The notes: generated by a model not told the origin, from the letters alone. A stretch of DNA of 11,491 nucleotides from Coriobacteriaceae bacterium (GCA_902362275.1 CABIWB010000008.1:107523-119013), one strand, 5' to 3'. Shown: positions 1 to 6,903, numbered from the stretch's first letter. Program-made: numbers and translations.

Positions 1-948
1 CGCGACGAGACCGCGACCAAACGCCGCGAGGCCGACGCAGCCCACATCATCGCCGGTGTGGTCGATGGACACACCACCGGCGCGCCCATCGCGGCGATTA
101 TCGAGAACACCAACACGCGCTCCAAGGATTACTCTGAGCTGCGCCGCAAGCCCCGTCCGGGACATGCCGATTACCCGGCGCGTGTGAAGTATCACAACAT
201 GCACGATGTCGCTGGTAGCGGGCATTTCTCCGGCCGCCTAACGGCACCCTTATGCATCGCCGGCGGCATTGCGCTGCAGGCACTCGAGGCCCGCGGCATT
301 CAGGTCATGGCGCACGTCGCGCAGATCGGCGGCATCTCCGACCTGCCGATGGACGATATGGTCTATCGCGAGGCCGACCGCAAGGCAATCCTTTCGAACG
401 ACTTGCCTTGCATTGACGCCGCGGCAGCCGGCCGCATGCGCGAGGAGATTCTGGCCGCGCGCGACGAACTCGACAGCATCGGCGGCATCGTGGAGTGCGG
501 CATTTACGGGCTTCCCGCGGGCATCGGCGACCCCATGTTCGACAGCATCGAGAACCGCATCGCGCAAATCGCCTTTGGCATTCCCGCCGTAAAGGGCGTG
601 GAGTTTGGCATGGGCTTTGCCGTCGCCGCCATGCGCGGCAGCGAGAACAACGATCCGTATCGCATCGATGCCGAGACCGGAAAGATCGAGGTCGAGTCCA
701 ACAACGCCGGCGGCATCCTGGGCGGCATTTCCACGGGTGCACCCGTCATGTGGCGTATGGCCGTGAAGCCGACGCCCTCAATTGGCCGCGAGCAACAGAC
801 CGTAGACATGGACGCCATGGAAAATGCCGAGCTCTCGGTCCACGGCCGTCACGATCCCTGCATCGTCCCCCGAGCCGTCCCCGTAGCCGAAGCAGCCGCC
901 GCCCTCGCCATCTGGGACGCCCTCCTCGAAGACGCCGCCCAGCTCTAA
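1..948 (+). CDS. aroC: Chorismate synthase, 5'-truncated by window edge
   Basis: Chorismate synthase converts 5-enolpyruvylshikimate-3-phosphate (EPSP) to chorismate using reduced FMN, the last step of the common aromatic pathway in the cytoplasm. The frame is open from base 1, so the gene starts outside the window; the GTG at 58 is an internal valine. About 60 N-terminal residues, including the usual FGESHG segment, are missing. Visible family signatures are GHTTGAP, RSKDYSELR, PRPGHADY, the GSGHFSGRLTAP segment (where many homologues have GGGRSSAR), the STGAP and KPTPSI motifs, and the C-terminal GRHDPCIVPRAVPVAEA block. The SGHFSGRLTAPL version is one I associate with Clostridia-like and Coriobacteria-like homologues. 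The stop is TAA at 946-948. pheA follows after 53 bases with no hairpin between, so the two are probably co-transcribed. The family assignment is secure. Confidence 0.96.
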   Translation, partial: RDETATKRREADAAHIIAGVVDGHTTGAPIAAIIENTNTRSKDYSELRRKPRPGHADYPARVKYHNMHDVAGSGHFSGRLTAPLCIAGGIALQALEARGIQVMAHVAQIGGISDLPMDDMVYREADRKAILSNDLPCIDAAAAGRMREEILAARDELDSIGGIVECGIYGLPAGIGDPMFDSIENRIAQIAFGIPAVKGVEFGMGFAVAAMRGSENNDPYRIDAETGKIEVESNNAGGILGGISTGAPVMWRMAVKPTPSIGREQQTVDMDAMENAELSVHGRHDPCIVPRAVPVAEAAAALAIWDALLEDAAQL

Positions 949-1001
949 CCCGACTCACCTGGGTTGCCTGCCAACTCAGCCGTTATGTGAAAGGGGCCTC
1001 C

Positions 1002-2147
1002 ATGGACCTTGCTGACATCCGCCAGGCCATCGATGGCATCGACACCACGCTCCTCAACAGCTTTGTCGAGCGCATGGACATTGCCATCGATGTCGCCAAG
1101 TCAAAAATCGAGATGGGCAAGGCCGTCTTCGACCCCGCCCGCGAGCGCTCCAAGCTCAACAACCTCGCCAGCCGCGCGCCCGAGCGCTACGAGGCACAGA
1201 CCATCGCCCTGTTCCGTCTCCTCATGAGCATGAGCAAGGCCGAGCAGCAGCGCTACATCAACGAGCTCAAGGGCATCACGGTGTCGCAAAAGGCCCATGC
1301 CACAGCCGCAGCCTTTAACACGCCCTTCCCTCAAACGGCCACCGTTGCCTGCCAGGGCGTCGAAGGCGCCTATAGCCAGATCGCCGCGTGCAAACTCTTC
1401 GACGTGCCCGATATTGCGTTCTTCGAGACCTTCGAGGGAGTCATGCGCGCCGTGCGCGACGGCTTCTGCGAATTTGGCGTGCTGCCCATCGAGAACTCCA
1501 CCGCTGGCTCGGTCAACGCTGTCTACGACCTGCTCGCCCAGTTCGACTTCCATATCGTGCGCTCGCTGCGTCTTAAGATCGACCACAACTTGCTTGTCAA
1601 GCCCGGCACCAAGCTCGCAGACGTGCGCGAGGTCTATAGTCACGGCCAGGCCATCGCGCAGTGCGCTAATTTTATCGAGGCCCACGGGCTGCACGCCACC
1701 AAGTACCCTAACACGGCCATGTCGGCCGAGATGGTCGCCAGCTCCGAGCGCACCGATGTTGCCGCCATCGCATCGCGCAGCTGCGCGGCACTCTACGGCC
1801 TGGAGGTGCTGGAGCCCAACATCCAAGACTCGGACAACAACTACACGCGCTTTGTCGTCATCAGCCGCGAGCCGCGCGTCTATCCCGGCGCCAACCGCAC
1901 CTCGCTCATGATTACCACGGCCAACGAGCCGGGCGCACTCTATCGCGTACTCGAGCGCTTCTACGCGCTTAATATCAACCTCATCAAGCTCGAGAGCCGC
2001 CCCATCCCCGGGCACGACTTTGAGTTTATGTTCTACTTTGACCTGGACTGCCCCTTTGGCAGCAAGGCCCTCGACGACTTGCTCGATTCCGTCGACGACG
2101 TGTGCGAGAGCTTCACCTACTTTGGCAGCTACACGGAGGTGCTCTAG
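1002..2147 (+). CDS. pheA: Bifunctional chorismate mutase / prephenate dehydratase (P-protein)
   Basis: This 381-residue cytoplasmic enzyme makes phenylpyruvate, the phenylalanine precursor, from chorismate through prephenate. Residues 1-90 are an AroQ-class chorismate mutase. By hand alignment to the E. coli domain all catalytic positions are present: R7, R24, K35, D44, R47, E48 and Q82. Residues about 113-290 are prephenate dehydratase, with the NYTRF motif at 280-284 carrying the key threonine. Residues about 299-381 are an ACT domain with GALY (311-314) and ESRP (331-334), the phenylalanine-binding motifs, so feedback inhibition by phenylalanine is expected. The start is ATG 1002, preceded by AAGGGG at 991-996. 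The frame stays open upstream to 495, but that part is aroC read out of frame. The stop TAG directly abuts the ATG of the next gene. Prephenate dehydratase is a stand-alone protein in many Gram-positives, so the fusion is worth noting. Confidence 0.96.
   Translation: MDLADIRQAIDGIDTTLLNSFVERMDIAIDVAKSKIEMGKAVFDPARERSKLNNLASRAPERYEAQTIALFRLLMSMSKAEQQRYINELKGITVSQKAHATAAAFNTPFPQTATVACQGVEGAYSQIAACKLFDVPDIAFFETFEGVMRAVRDGFCEFGVLPIENSTAGSVNAVYDLLAQFDFHIVRSLRLKIDHNLLVKPGTKLADVREVYSHGQAIAQCANFIEAHGLHATKYPNTAMSAEMVASSERTDVAAIASRSCAALYGLEVLEPNIQDSDNNYTRFVVISREPRVYPGANRTSLMITTANEPGALYRVLERFYALNINLIKLESRPIPGHDFEFMFYFDLDCPFGSKALDDLLDSVDDVCESFTYFGSYTEVL
2135..2140 (+). promoter_or_regulatory. Ribosome binding site for aroE-aroK inside the pheA 3' end
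   Basis: A full GGAGGT lies within the last codons of pheA, 7 bases before the ATG at 2148. The pheA stop codon and the next ATG abut as TAGATG with no gap. This arrangement suggests tight co-translation of pheA and the fused gene and fixes the start at 2148. Confidence 0.85.
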
Positions 2148-3398
2148 ATGAACGATGTCGCCGCAGCCCGTCCCTACGGCGTGCTGGGCCGCGTACTGGG
2201 CCACAGCTACACCCCGACCATCTACAAGGAGCTCGCGGGGCTTGAGTACGTGCGCTTTGAGCGCGAGCCCGAGGATCTTGAGGCCTTTATGGCGGGCGAC
2301 GAATGGGAGGGCACCAACGTGACCATCCCCTACAAGCGCGCCGTCATGGAATACCTGGACGAGCTGAGTCCGCTGGCCGAGCGCATGGGCAACGTCAACA
2401 CCATCACACGCCTGCCCGACGGCCGCCTACGCGGCGACAACACTGACTACTTTGGTTTTCAGTGTCTGGTCGAGGAGTTGGGCGTAGAGGTTGCCGGTAA
2501 GAAGGTCCTCGTGCTCGGCGCCACCGGCGGCGCAGGCACCACGGCCAGCATGGTGCTCGATGACCTAGGCGCCATCGTCGTACCCGTGGGTCGCACGAGC
2601 GAGGTCAACTACGATAACATCGCGCAGCAATCCGATGCCGCGCTGCTCGTCAACTGCACGCCTGCCGGCATGTTCCCCTACTGCCCCGACGCCCCTTGCA
2701 CACTCGAAGGACTTGACGCGCTCGAGGGCGTCATCGACATTGTCTACAACCCCGCCCGCACGGGACTCATGCTCGAGGCCGAGCGCCGCGGCATCCCCTG
2801 CATCGGCGGCCTGCTGATGCTCGTTGCCCAGGCCGCACAGGCCGTCGAGCGCTACACCGGCCAGGTTACCCCGCGCGAGCGCATCCTGGACGTAACGAAG
2901 CGCCTGTCTCACCGCGAGCAGAACATTGCCCTGATTGGCATGCCGGGTTCGGGCAAGACCCGCGTGGGCGAGCAGATCGCCCTGCTCACGGGTCGCGAGC
3001 ACATCGACTTGGACCGCACGCTTGAGGAACGCCTCGGCATGCCCTGCGCCGACTATATCGTCGAGCGCGGCGAGGCGGCCTTCCGCGAGCAGGAGACGGC
3101 GGCGCTGGCCGACATCTCCAAGCGCAGCGGCCTGGTGCTTTCCACGGGTGGCGGCGTGGTCACGCGCGACGAGAATTGCCCGCTGCTGCACCAAAACAGC
3201 CAGGTCGTGATGCTCAACCGCAAGCTCGACGAGCTCGCCCGCAAGGGCCGCCCTATCACCGCGCGCGACGGCATCGACAAGCTCGCCGAGCAGCGCATGC
3301 CACGCTACCGCGCCTGGGCCGACTACATCATCGACTCACGCGACTGCGCCGCCAACACCGCCCAAGCCCTCCTCGACACCCTCCCACCCGCTCTCTAA
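2148..3398 (+). CDS. aroE/aroK: Fused shikimate dehydrogenase - shikimate kinase
   Basis: This 416-residue protein joins two consecutive steps of the shikimate pathway: NADPH reduction of 3-dehydroshikimate to shikimate, then its ATP-dependent 3-phosphorylation. Residues 1-about 252 are AroE. They show the substrate-binding VLGHSYTP (17-24 region), NVTIPYK with catalytic K63, DNTDYFGF with D100, the nucleotide-binding GATGGAG at 124-130, NCTPAGM, and the late Q227. Residues about 258-416 are AroK. They show the P-loop GMPGSGKT at 264-271, IDLD with D287 and D289, FRE with R313, GGG at 334-336, the lid arginine in KGRPI (R368) and R383. The linker is only a few residues. Each half is near full family length, the kinase lid looks short, and no catalytic residue appears lost, so both activities are expected. 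The gene lies directly downstream of pheA. Fusion of these two activities in one chain is not the usual bacterial layout. Confidence 0.95.
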   Translation: MNDVAAARPYGVLGRVLGHSYTPTIYKELAGLEYVRFEREPEDLEAFMAGDEWEGTNVTIPYKRAVMEYLDELSPLAERMGNVNTITRLPDGRLRGDNTDYFGFQCLVEELGVEVAGKKVLVLGATGGAGTTASMVLDDLGAIVVPVGRTSEVNYDNIAQQSDAALLVNCTPAGMFPYCPDAPCTLEGLDALEGVIDIVYNPARTGLMLEAERRGIPCIGGLLMLVAQAAQAVERYTGQVTPRERILDVTKRLSHREQNIALIGMPGSGKTRVGEQIALLTGREHIDLDRTLEERLGMPCADYIVERGEAAFREQETAALADISKRSGLVLSTGGGVVTRDENCPLLHQNSQVVMLNRKLDELARKGRPITARDGIDKLAEQRMPRYRAWADYIIDSRDCAANTAQALLDTLPPAL

Positions 3399-3403
3399 CA
3401 AAT

Positions 3404-3440
3404 ACCACCACAAAGGGGCAGGCACCTTTGTGGTGGTTTT
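3404..3440 (+). terminator. Strong hairpin with T-tract between aroE-aroK and aroQ
   Basis: A perfect 13-bp stem pairs 3404-3416 (ACCACCACAAAGG) with 3425-3437 around an 8-base loop GGCAGGCA, followed by TTTT. It sits 6 bases after the aroE-aroK stop and 21 bases before the aroQ start. It has the shape of a rho-independent terminator, yet no promoter is visible before aroQ, so it may attenuate the operon or protect the mRNA end. The stem-loop junction reads GGGGCAGGCACC, which resembles a short palindromic repeat I recall from intergenic regions of gut Actinomycetota and Firmicutes. That resemblance is from memory and unchecked. Confidence 0.75.
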
Positions 3441-3461
3441 CCAATCGCAAAGGAAGCAACC

Positions 3462-3899
3462 ATGAAAGCACTCGTCATCAACGGCCCCAACCTCAACATG
3501 CTCGGCATTCGCGAGCCGGGCATCTATGGCAGCGACAACTATGACCGCTTAGTGCAGATCTGCCAGGATACGGGCGCCGCGCAGGGCTTCGACGAGGTCG
3601 AGGTCTTCCAGTCCAACCACGAGGGCAGCATCGTCGACAAGATCCAGGAGGCCTACGGCAAGGTCGACGGCATCGTCATCAACCCGGCCGCCTACACGCA
3701 CACGAGCGTCGCGATCCTCGACGCACTCAAGGCCGTCGCCATCCCTGCCGTCGAGGTCCACATCAGCGCCGTCGAGACCCGCGAGGACTTCCGCCAGGTG
3801 AGCTATGCACGCCTAGCCTGCTTCGCCACCATCACCGGCGAAGGCCTCCAAGGCTACGCCCACGCGTTGGAGCTGCTGAGGGAGCGTCTCGAAAAGTAA
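3462..3899 (+). CDS. aroQ: 3-dehydroquinate dehydratase, type II
   Basis: This enzyme dehydrates 3-dehydroquinate to 3-dehydroshikimate, the substrate of the neighbouring AroE domain. Its 145 residues match the length of the dodecameric type II family. The N-terminal NGPNLNMLG, the catalytic loop with R17 and Y22 in REPGIYG, the QSNHEG motif at 50-55, N74 and H80 in INPAAYTHTS, H100 in EVHIS, and R107 are all present and correspond to the known active-site residues. The start is ATG 3462 with AAAGGAAG at 3449-3456. A hairpin separates it from aroE-aroK upstream and a terminator follows, so it is the last gene of the aro group. Its transcription probably depends on readthrough of the upstream hairpin, because I see no promoter in the 63-base gap. 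It should not be confused with the chorismate mutase class also called AroQ. Confidence 0.96.
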   Translation: MKALVINGPNLNMLGIREPGIYGSDNYDRLVQICQDTGAAQGFDEVEVFQSNHEGSIVDKIQEAYGKVDGIVINPAAYTHTSVAILDALKAVAIPAVEVHISAVETREDFRQVSYARLACFATITGEGLQGYAHALELLRERLEK

Positions 3900-3925
3900 G
3901 ACTGCAACACTACTGAATAAATGAT

Positions 3926-3959
3926 AGCGGGAAGGGCCGACTTGGTCCTCCCCGCTTTT
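3926..3959 (+). terminator. Rho-independent terminator after aroQ
   Basis: AGCGGG (3926-3931) pairs with CCCGCT (3951-3956). The stem continues inward through AGGGCC and GGTCCT (one G-U pair) after a single A-C mismatch, closing on a GACTT loop, and is followed by TTTT. It ends the aro operon just before the convergent acyltransferase stop codon at 3962-3964. On the opposite strand the tail is only ATCATTTATT, so termination of the convergent gene here would be weaker. Confidence 0.8.
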
Positions 3960-3961
3960 AA

Positions 3962-4948
3962 TTACGCCTTCTTGATCACGTACGCCAATCCAATATCGCA
4001 GGCACAGCGTACGATTGACGCGAAGAGCCACGATGCTGGCAGCGTCATAAGCAGCGGCATGGTCTGCCAAGGAATAAACCAATCGACCGCGTGGATCGCA
4101 AAGATCGCCAGACTGGCTTGTCCGCAAAACACGAGCCCTCGCTCAAAAGCCCCCAAAACCGGCACGTCTTTCAGCTTCTCCAGCGCCATGGAAACCCAGC
4201 ACACGCAGTAGCTGCCAGCAAGAGCGGCAGCCGTCGCAACCACAAACCCATCCACGCGGCGGCTCGAAAGCTCAAGCCCACTCAGCGCGGCAAGGACAAG
4301 CCAAGCGACACCGGCTCCAATAAATAGCAGAGGCTTGTTCACGCTCGCCTCCAGCCCCCTTTGGCGGGCCGTATAGCCAACCCACATCAGCAAGACGATG
4401 TAGCAGCTCAAATCCAAATCGAGCGGCAGGTAAACACCAAAATAGCGAGACACGCTCAAACCGCAAAAGGCAATCGCGGCACAGACAACGCCCTGCCAAA
4501 CAACCCCAATCCTGCGGCGATCAAACAGCCGCACGAGCGCATTAAACAGCAAGCGCGACGTAAACAGCGCCGCCAAAAACCATGCCATGCCAACGGCGGT
4601 AACGCAAAGCCCAGGCACATCAACGCCCGAGGCAAACACAAGCGTCTTAAGCCCCGCAACCAGCGTACCGATTGTCAAAGGAGCGCCGCTCATCAAGAAC
4701 GTCGGCACCTGCCACGCCAGTGCAAGAACCACATACGGCACCAGCAGGCGAGACACCGAACCACTCAGCAGCTCGCGCCACGGCTTCAGCCTAAACGTAT
4801 ACCCGGCAAGAATAAAGAACACCGGCATGTGAAACGAGAAGATCGCGTGCCGCAAGGGAGAGGGATTTGGAACGGTGTGCCCCACAATGACCAGAATAAT
4901 TGCAATCCCCTTTGCAATATCGATCCAGTCGAGCCTTTTGCTTCCCAT
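3962..4948 (-). CDS. Acyltransferase-3 family integral membrane protein
   Basis: This is a 328-residue multi-pass membrane protein of the acyltransferase 3 family (Pfam Acyl_transf_3, the group of OatA-like and sugar O-acetylases). These proteins move acyl groups, usually acetyl, onto extracellular or lipid-linked sugars. The N-terminus RLDWIDIAKG followed by the first membrane helix and VGHT gives the K13-x10-H24 arrangement typical of the family. The FSFHMPVFFILAGY segment (37-50), the RLLVPY motif (67-72) and about ten hydrophobic helices follow. There is no extracellular SGNH domain. I chose ATG 4948 because GAAGGG (4955-4960) lies 6 bases before it. The in-frame ATG at 4975 adds 9 residues, lacks a ribosome site and crowds the upstream terminator. 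The acceptor is unknown; the nearby glycopolymer export genes make a cell-surface polysaccharide a reasonable guess. Confidence 0.85.
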   Translation of the reverse strand: MGSKRLDWIDIAKGIAIILVIVGHTVPNPSPLRHAIFSFHMPVFFILAGYTFRLKPWRELLSGSVSRLLVPYVVLALAWQVPTFLMSGAPLTIGTLVAGLKTLVFASGVDVPGLCVTAVGMAWFLAALFTSRLLFNALVRLFDRRRIGVVWQGVVCAAIAFCGLSVSRYFGVYLPLDLDLSCYIVLLMWVGYTARQRGLEASVNKPLLFIGAGVAWLVLAALSGLELSSRRVDGFVVATAAALAGSYCVCWVSMALEKLKDVPVLGAFERGLVFCGQASLAIFAIHAVDWFIPWQTMPLLMTLPASWLFASIVRCACDIGLAYVIKKA

Positions 4949-4981
4949 AGCGAACCCTTCAAAACCGCAGCACATAAGATG

Positions 4982-5014
4982 AAAAAAGCCCAGACCACCT
5001 AGCGGCCCGGTCTT
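4982..5014 (-). terminator. Terminator following the tRNA-Arg gene
   Basis: On the minus strand a stem of 11 positions with one A-G mismatch and two G-U pairs closes on a 7-base loop GCTAGGT and runs into TTTTTT (4982-4987). It begins 9 bases after the tRNA CCA end. Only 33 bases separate the T-tract from the acyltransferase start, leaving little room for a separate promoter. Confidence 0.75.
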
Positions 5015-5023
5015 AATAAACGA

Positions 5024-5100
5024 TGGTGCTCCATGGCGGATTCGAACCGTCGACCTTGGGATTAGAAGTCCCCTGCTCTATCCAACTGAGCTAATGGAGC
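5024..5100 (-). tRNA. tRNA-Arg, anticodon TCT, CCA encoded
   Basis: The minus strand folds as a 77-base tRNA including an encoded CCA. The acceptor arm is GCTCCAT/ATGGAGC (7 perfect pairs) and the D-stem is GCTC/GAGC. The anticodon loop CTTCTAA has anticodon TCT, reading AGA and AGG arginine codons. The variable loop is AGGTC and the T-loop TTCGAAT. By hand pairing, position 27-43 is G-A and position 50-64 is A-C, so two stem pairs are imperfect. The rest is standard and the gene is probably functional. Confidence 0.95.
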
Positions 5101-5146
5101 AAATAACCGCACGCCTAAGCAAGCGCAAGCCTGTCGGGCGCAAATA

Positions 5147-5152
5147 ATTATA
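5147..5152 (-). promoter_or_regulatory. Candidate -10 box for tRNA-Arg
   Basis: A perfect TATAAT on the minus strand lies about 46 bases before the tRNA 5' end, just after the ATPase stop codon. No convincing TTGACA-like -35 box stands 16-18 bases upstream, so the call is tentative. It would let the tRNA be transcribed apart from the exporter operon. Confidence 0.4.
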
Positions 5153-5154
5153 AC

Positions 5155-5922
5155 CTAGTTGAACTGCTCGCGGTACGCCTTGCAGACCTCATCAACAGGG
5201 CCGTCCATGCGAAGGTCACCCTTCTCAATCCAAACGGCACGCTGGCAGATGCGCTCAACCTGCTCCATGGAGTGCGAAACGAACAGAACCGTCACGTCGC
5301 CGCTCTGGATAAAGTGCTGAATGCGGTCCTCGCACTTCCGCTGGAAGAACACGTCACCGACGGACAGCGTCTCGTCAACGATCAGAATATCGGGCTCGGT
5401 AATCGTCGCGATTGCAAAGGCGATACGCGCCACCATGCCCGAGGAGAAGTTCTTAAGCGGCATATCGACAAAGTTCTGCAGCTCAGCGAACTCGATAATG
5501 CCGTCAAAGTTGGCGTCGATGAACTCCTTGGTATAGCCGAGCAGGGCGCCGTTTAGATAGATGTTCTCGCGGGCGGTCAGCTCGGGGTCAAAGCCGGCAC
5601 CAAGCTCAATCAGCGGCGCGATGTTACCGTGCACCTTAACGCTGCCCTCGCTAGGCTCAAGCACGCCAGCGATAATCTTGAGCATCGTAGACTTGCCGGA
5701 GCCATTGGTGCCGACCAGACCCACGACCTCGCCGCGATGAATATCAAACGAGATGTGCTTAAGCGCCCTAAACTCCTCAAAGAACAGCTCGTGCTTGGCA
5801 AGCTTAATGAAGTACTCCTTGAGGTTGGTCAGCGACTCGGACGCCATGTTAAAGATCATGGTGACGTCGTCGACCTCGACAGCCAGAGGCTGCTCGCTGT
5901 AATCAACAACAGATTCAGTCAT
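5155..5922 (-). CDS. Polysaccharide/teichoic acid export ABC transporter ATPase (Wzt/TagH type)
   Basis: This cytoplasmic ATPase would power export of a lipid-linked glycopolymer together with the permease encoded just upstream. Numbering from the GTG at 5925, it shows the N-terminal extension typical of TagH/Wzt (an amphipathic stretch about 25-52 before ALKHISF), Walker A GTNGSGKST (72-80), the FSSGM signature (160-164) typical of this subfamily, Walker B ILIVDE (180-185), the GDVFFQRKC segment, and switch histidine H218. At about 255 residues it ends just after the nucleotide-binding domain. It thus lacks the C-terminal carbohydrate-binding domain of long Wzt proteins and the long tail of Bacillus TagH. 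I prefer the ATG at 5922 over the adjacent GTG at 5925, because AAGGAG at 5930-5935 sits 7 bases before the ATG. That ribosome site overlaps the permease stop codon (TAAGGAG), so the pair is translationally linked. Confidence 0.92.
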   Translation of the reverse strand: MTESVVDYSEQPLAVEVDDVTMIFNMASESLTNLKEYFIKLAKHELFFEEFRALKHISFDIHRGEVVGLVGTNGSGKSTMLKIIAGVLEPSEGSVKVHGNIAPLIELGAGFDPELTARENIYLNGALLGYTKEFIDANFDGIIEFAELQNFVDMPLKNFSSGMVARIAFAIATITEPDILIVDETLSVGDVFFQRKCEDRIQHFIQSGDVTVLFVSHSMEQVERICQRAVWIEKGDLRMDGPVDEVCKAYREQFN

Positions 5923-5933
5923 CACAGCACTCC

Positions 5934-6779
5934 TTAGATGTAGAGGATGAACTTGCGCTCGGACTTATGGAACACGGTGTAGCCAATAACAAGCGCAAGA
6001 ACCGCCCAAGCGACGCACATACCAAACGTCATAAGCGAGGGCGTAGTCTGGAACAGGAAGATATCGCGCATAAACTGCAGGTAGTTGTACATGGGGTTCG
6101 CATACATCAAGATACGCACGAGATGCGGCATTTGTGCAATAAAGTCAGTCGTCCAAAAGATGGGCGTGATGTAAGTCCACGCCGTGATGACGACGCTCCA
6201 CAGATGCATAACGTCGCGGAAGAAGACCGTAAGGGCAGAGAGCATCATGCCCAGGCCCATGCAGAAGCACATAAGCAGCAGCAGGCAAACCGGCAGCAGA
6301 ATAAGGTGCCAAGAAGGCATAACGCGGAACCACAGCATAACGATGGCGACGGCGACCAGCGAGAAGCCAAAGTTCACGAGTGAGAAAAGCACCTTCTGCA
6401 CCGGGAAGACCCAGCGGTGCACCTTAACCTTCTTGAGCAGCGGAGCCGCACCCACAATCGACGTCAGGGCCTGGTTCGTAGACTCGGACATGACGGCAAA
6501 GGTAACGTTACCCACGATCAAGTACAGTGGGTACATCTCGGGCGTAATCGAGCCATTTCGGCCTTGGGCGAAAATCGTCGAGAACACGATGGCCATGACA
6601 ATCATCATCAGCAGCGGGTTGAGCACCGACCATGCGACACCCAGAACGCTACGGCGATACTTGATCTTAAAATCCTTGGTAACAAGCTGACGAAGGATAA
6701 ACGCGTCCTTCTCAAATTCGTTCTTAGCAAACGTCGCAGGCAGACTGCGAGTTTCTTGTTGCTTTGTCTGATCCGACAC
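5934..6779 (-). CDS. Polysaccharide/teichoic acid export ABC-2 permease (Wzm/TagG type)
   Basis: This is a 281-residue membrane protein of the ABC-2 family, the channel half of a glycopolymer exporter. After a polar N-terminus with a cytoplasmic amphipathic stretch, the family motif KIKYRRSVLGVAWSVLNP (38-55) leads into the first helix. About six hydrophobic segments follow, near 53-70, 83-103, 130-150, 158-182, 192-210 and 252-270. The FFRDVMHLW motif (187-194) is typical of Wzm/TagG. The start is GTG at 6779, with AAAGGAG at 6788-6794, 8 bases upstream. The longer in-frame ATG at 6842 would add 21 residues and overlap the likely promoter. It is the first gene of a two-gene unit with the ATPase, 11 bases apart. 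The substrate cannot be told from sequence; the nearby rhamnose gene suggests a rhamnose-containing polymer. Confidence 0.92.
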   Translation of the reverse strand: MSDQTKQQETRSLPATFAKNEFEKDAFILRQLVTKDFKIKYRRSVLGVAWSVLNPLLMMIVMAIVFSTIFAQGRNGSITPEMYPLYLIVGNVTFAVMSESTNQALTSIVGAAPLLKKVKVHRWVFPVQKVLFSLVNFGFSLVAVAIVMLWFRVMPSWHLILLPVCLLLLMCFCMGLGMMLSALTVFFRDVMHLWSVVITAWTYITPIFWTTDFIAQMPHLVRILMYANPMYNYLQFMRDIFLFQTTPSLMTFGMCVAWAVLALVIGYTVFHKSERKFILYI

Positions 6780-6818
6780 GGATGCAACTCCTTTACTCGT
6801 AATCGTTGACAAACGAAC

Positions 6819-6824
6819 AGTATA
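6819..6824 (-). promoter_or_regulatory. Candidate -10 box for the ABC exporter genes
   Basis: TATACT on the minus strand lies 40 bases before the GTG start of the permease and would give a short leader. No clear -35 box is visible at the usual distance. It is one side of a divergent control region (6780-6939) shared with the glycosyltransferase genes. Confidence 0.4.
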
Positions 6825-6903
6825 GACCCGACGGCCATGCAAACGATTCGCGCAACAAAACTGGAGAACTAACCCACATCTCAGGATGCCAAGCCCAAAC
6901 GGC

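Noticed and set aside
58..60. GTG at 58 as the start of aroC
   Set aside because: The frame is open to base 1 and encodes chorismate synthase-like residues upstream (ADAAHIIAGV), so the real start is outside the window.
495..1001. Long N-terminal extension of pheA starting at 495
   Set aside because: This stretch is aroC read in another frame, rich in Arg and His. ATG 1002 has a good ribosome site and begins the chorismate mutase domain.
1101..2204. Open frame of 367 residues antisense to pheA
   Set aside because: It exactly shadows a high-G+C gene with strong protein homology, has no recognisable domain or ribosome site, and has Gly/Val/His/Ala-rich mirror composition.
2565..3194. Open frame antisense to aroE-aroK
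   Set aside because: Same reason: a codon-bias shadow of a well-supported gene.
4361..5002. Open frame on the plus strand across the acyltransferase and tRNA terminator
   Set aside because: Composition is unlike a real protein (many Gln, His, Arg, Asn), and it is antisense to a clear membrane protein.
5024..5100. tRNA gene as an integration site for a mobile element
   Set aside because: No integrase gene, no repeated tRNA 3' end and no phage-like genes appear on either side in the window.
6780..6842. Longer permease start at ATG 6842
   Set aside because: The extra 21 residues have no family match and cover the candidate promoter. GTG 6779 has AAAGGAG at ideal spacing.
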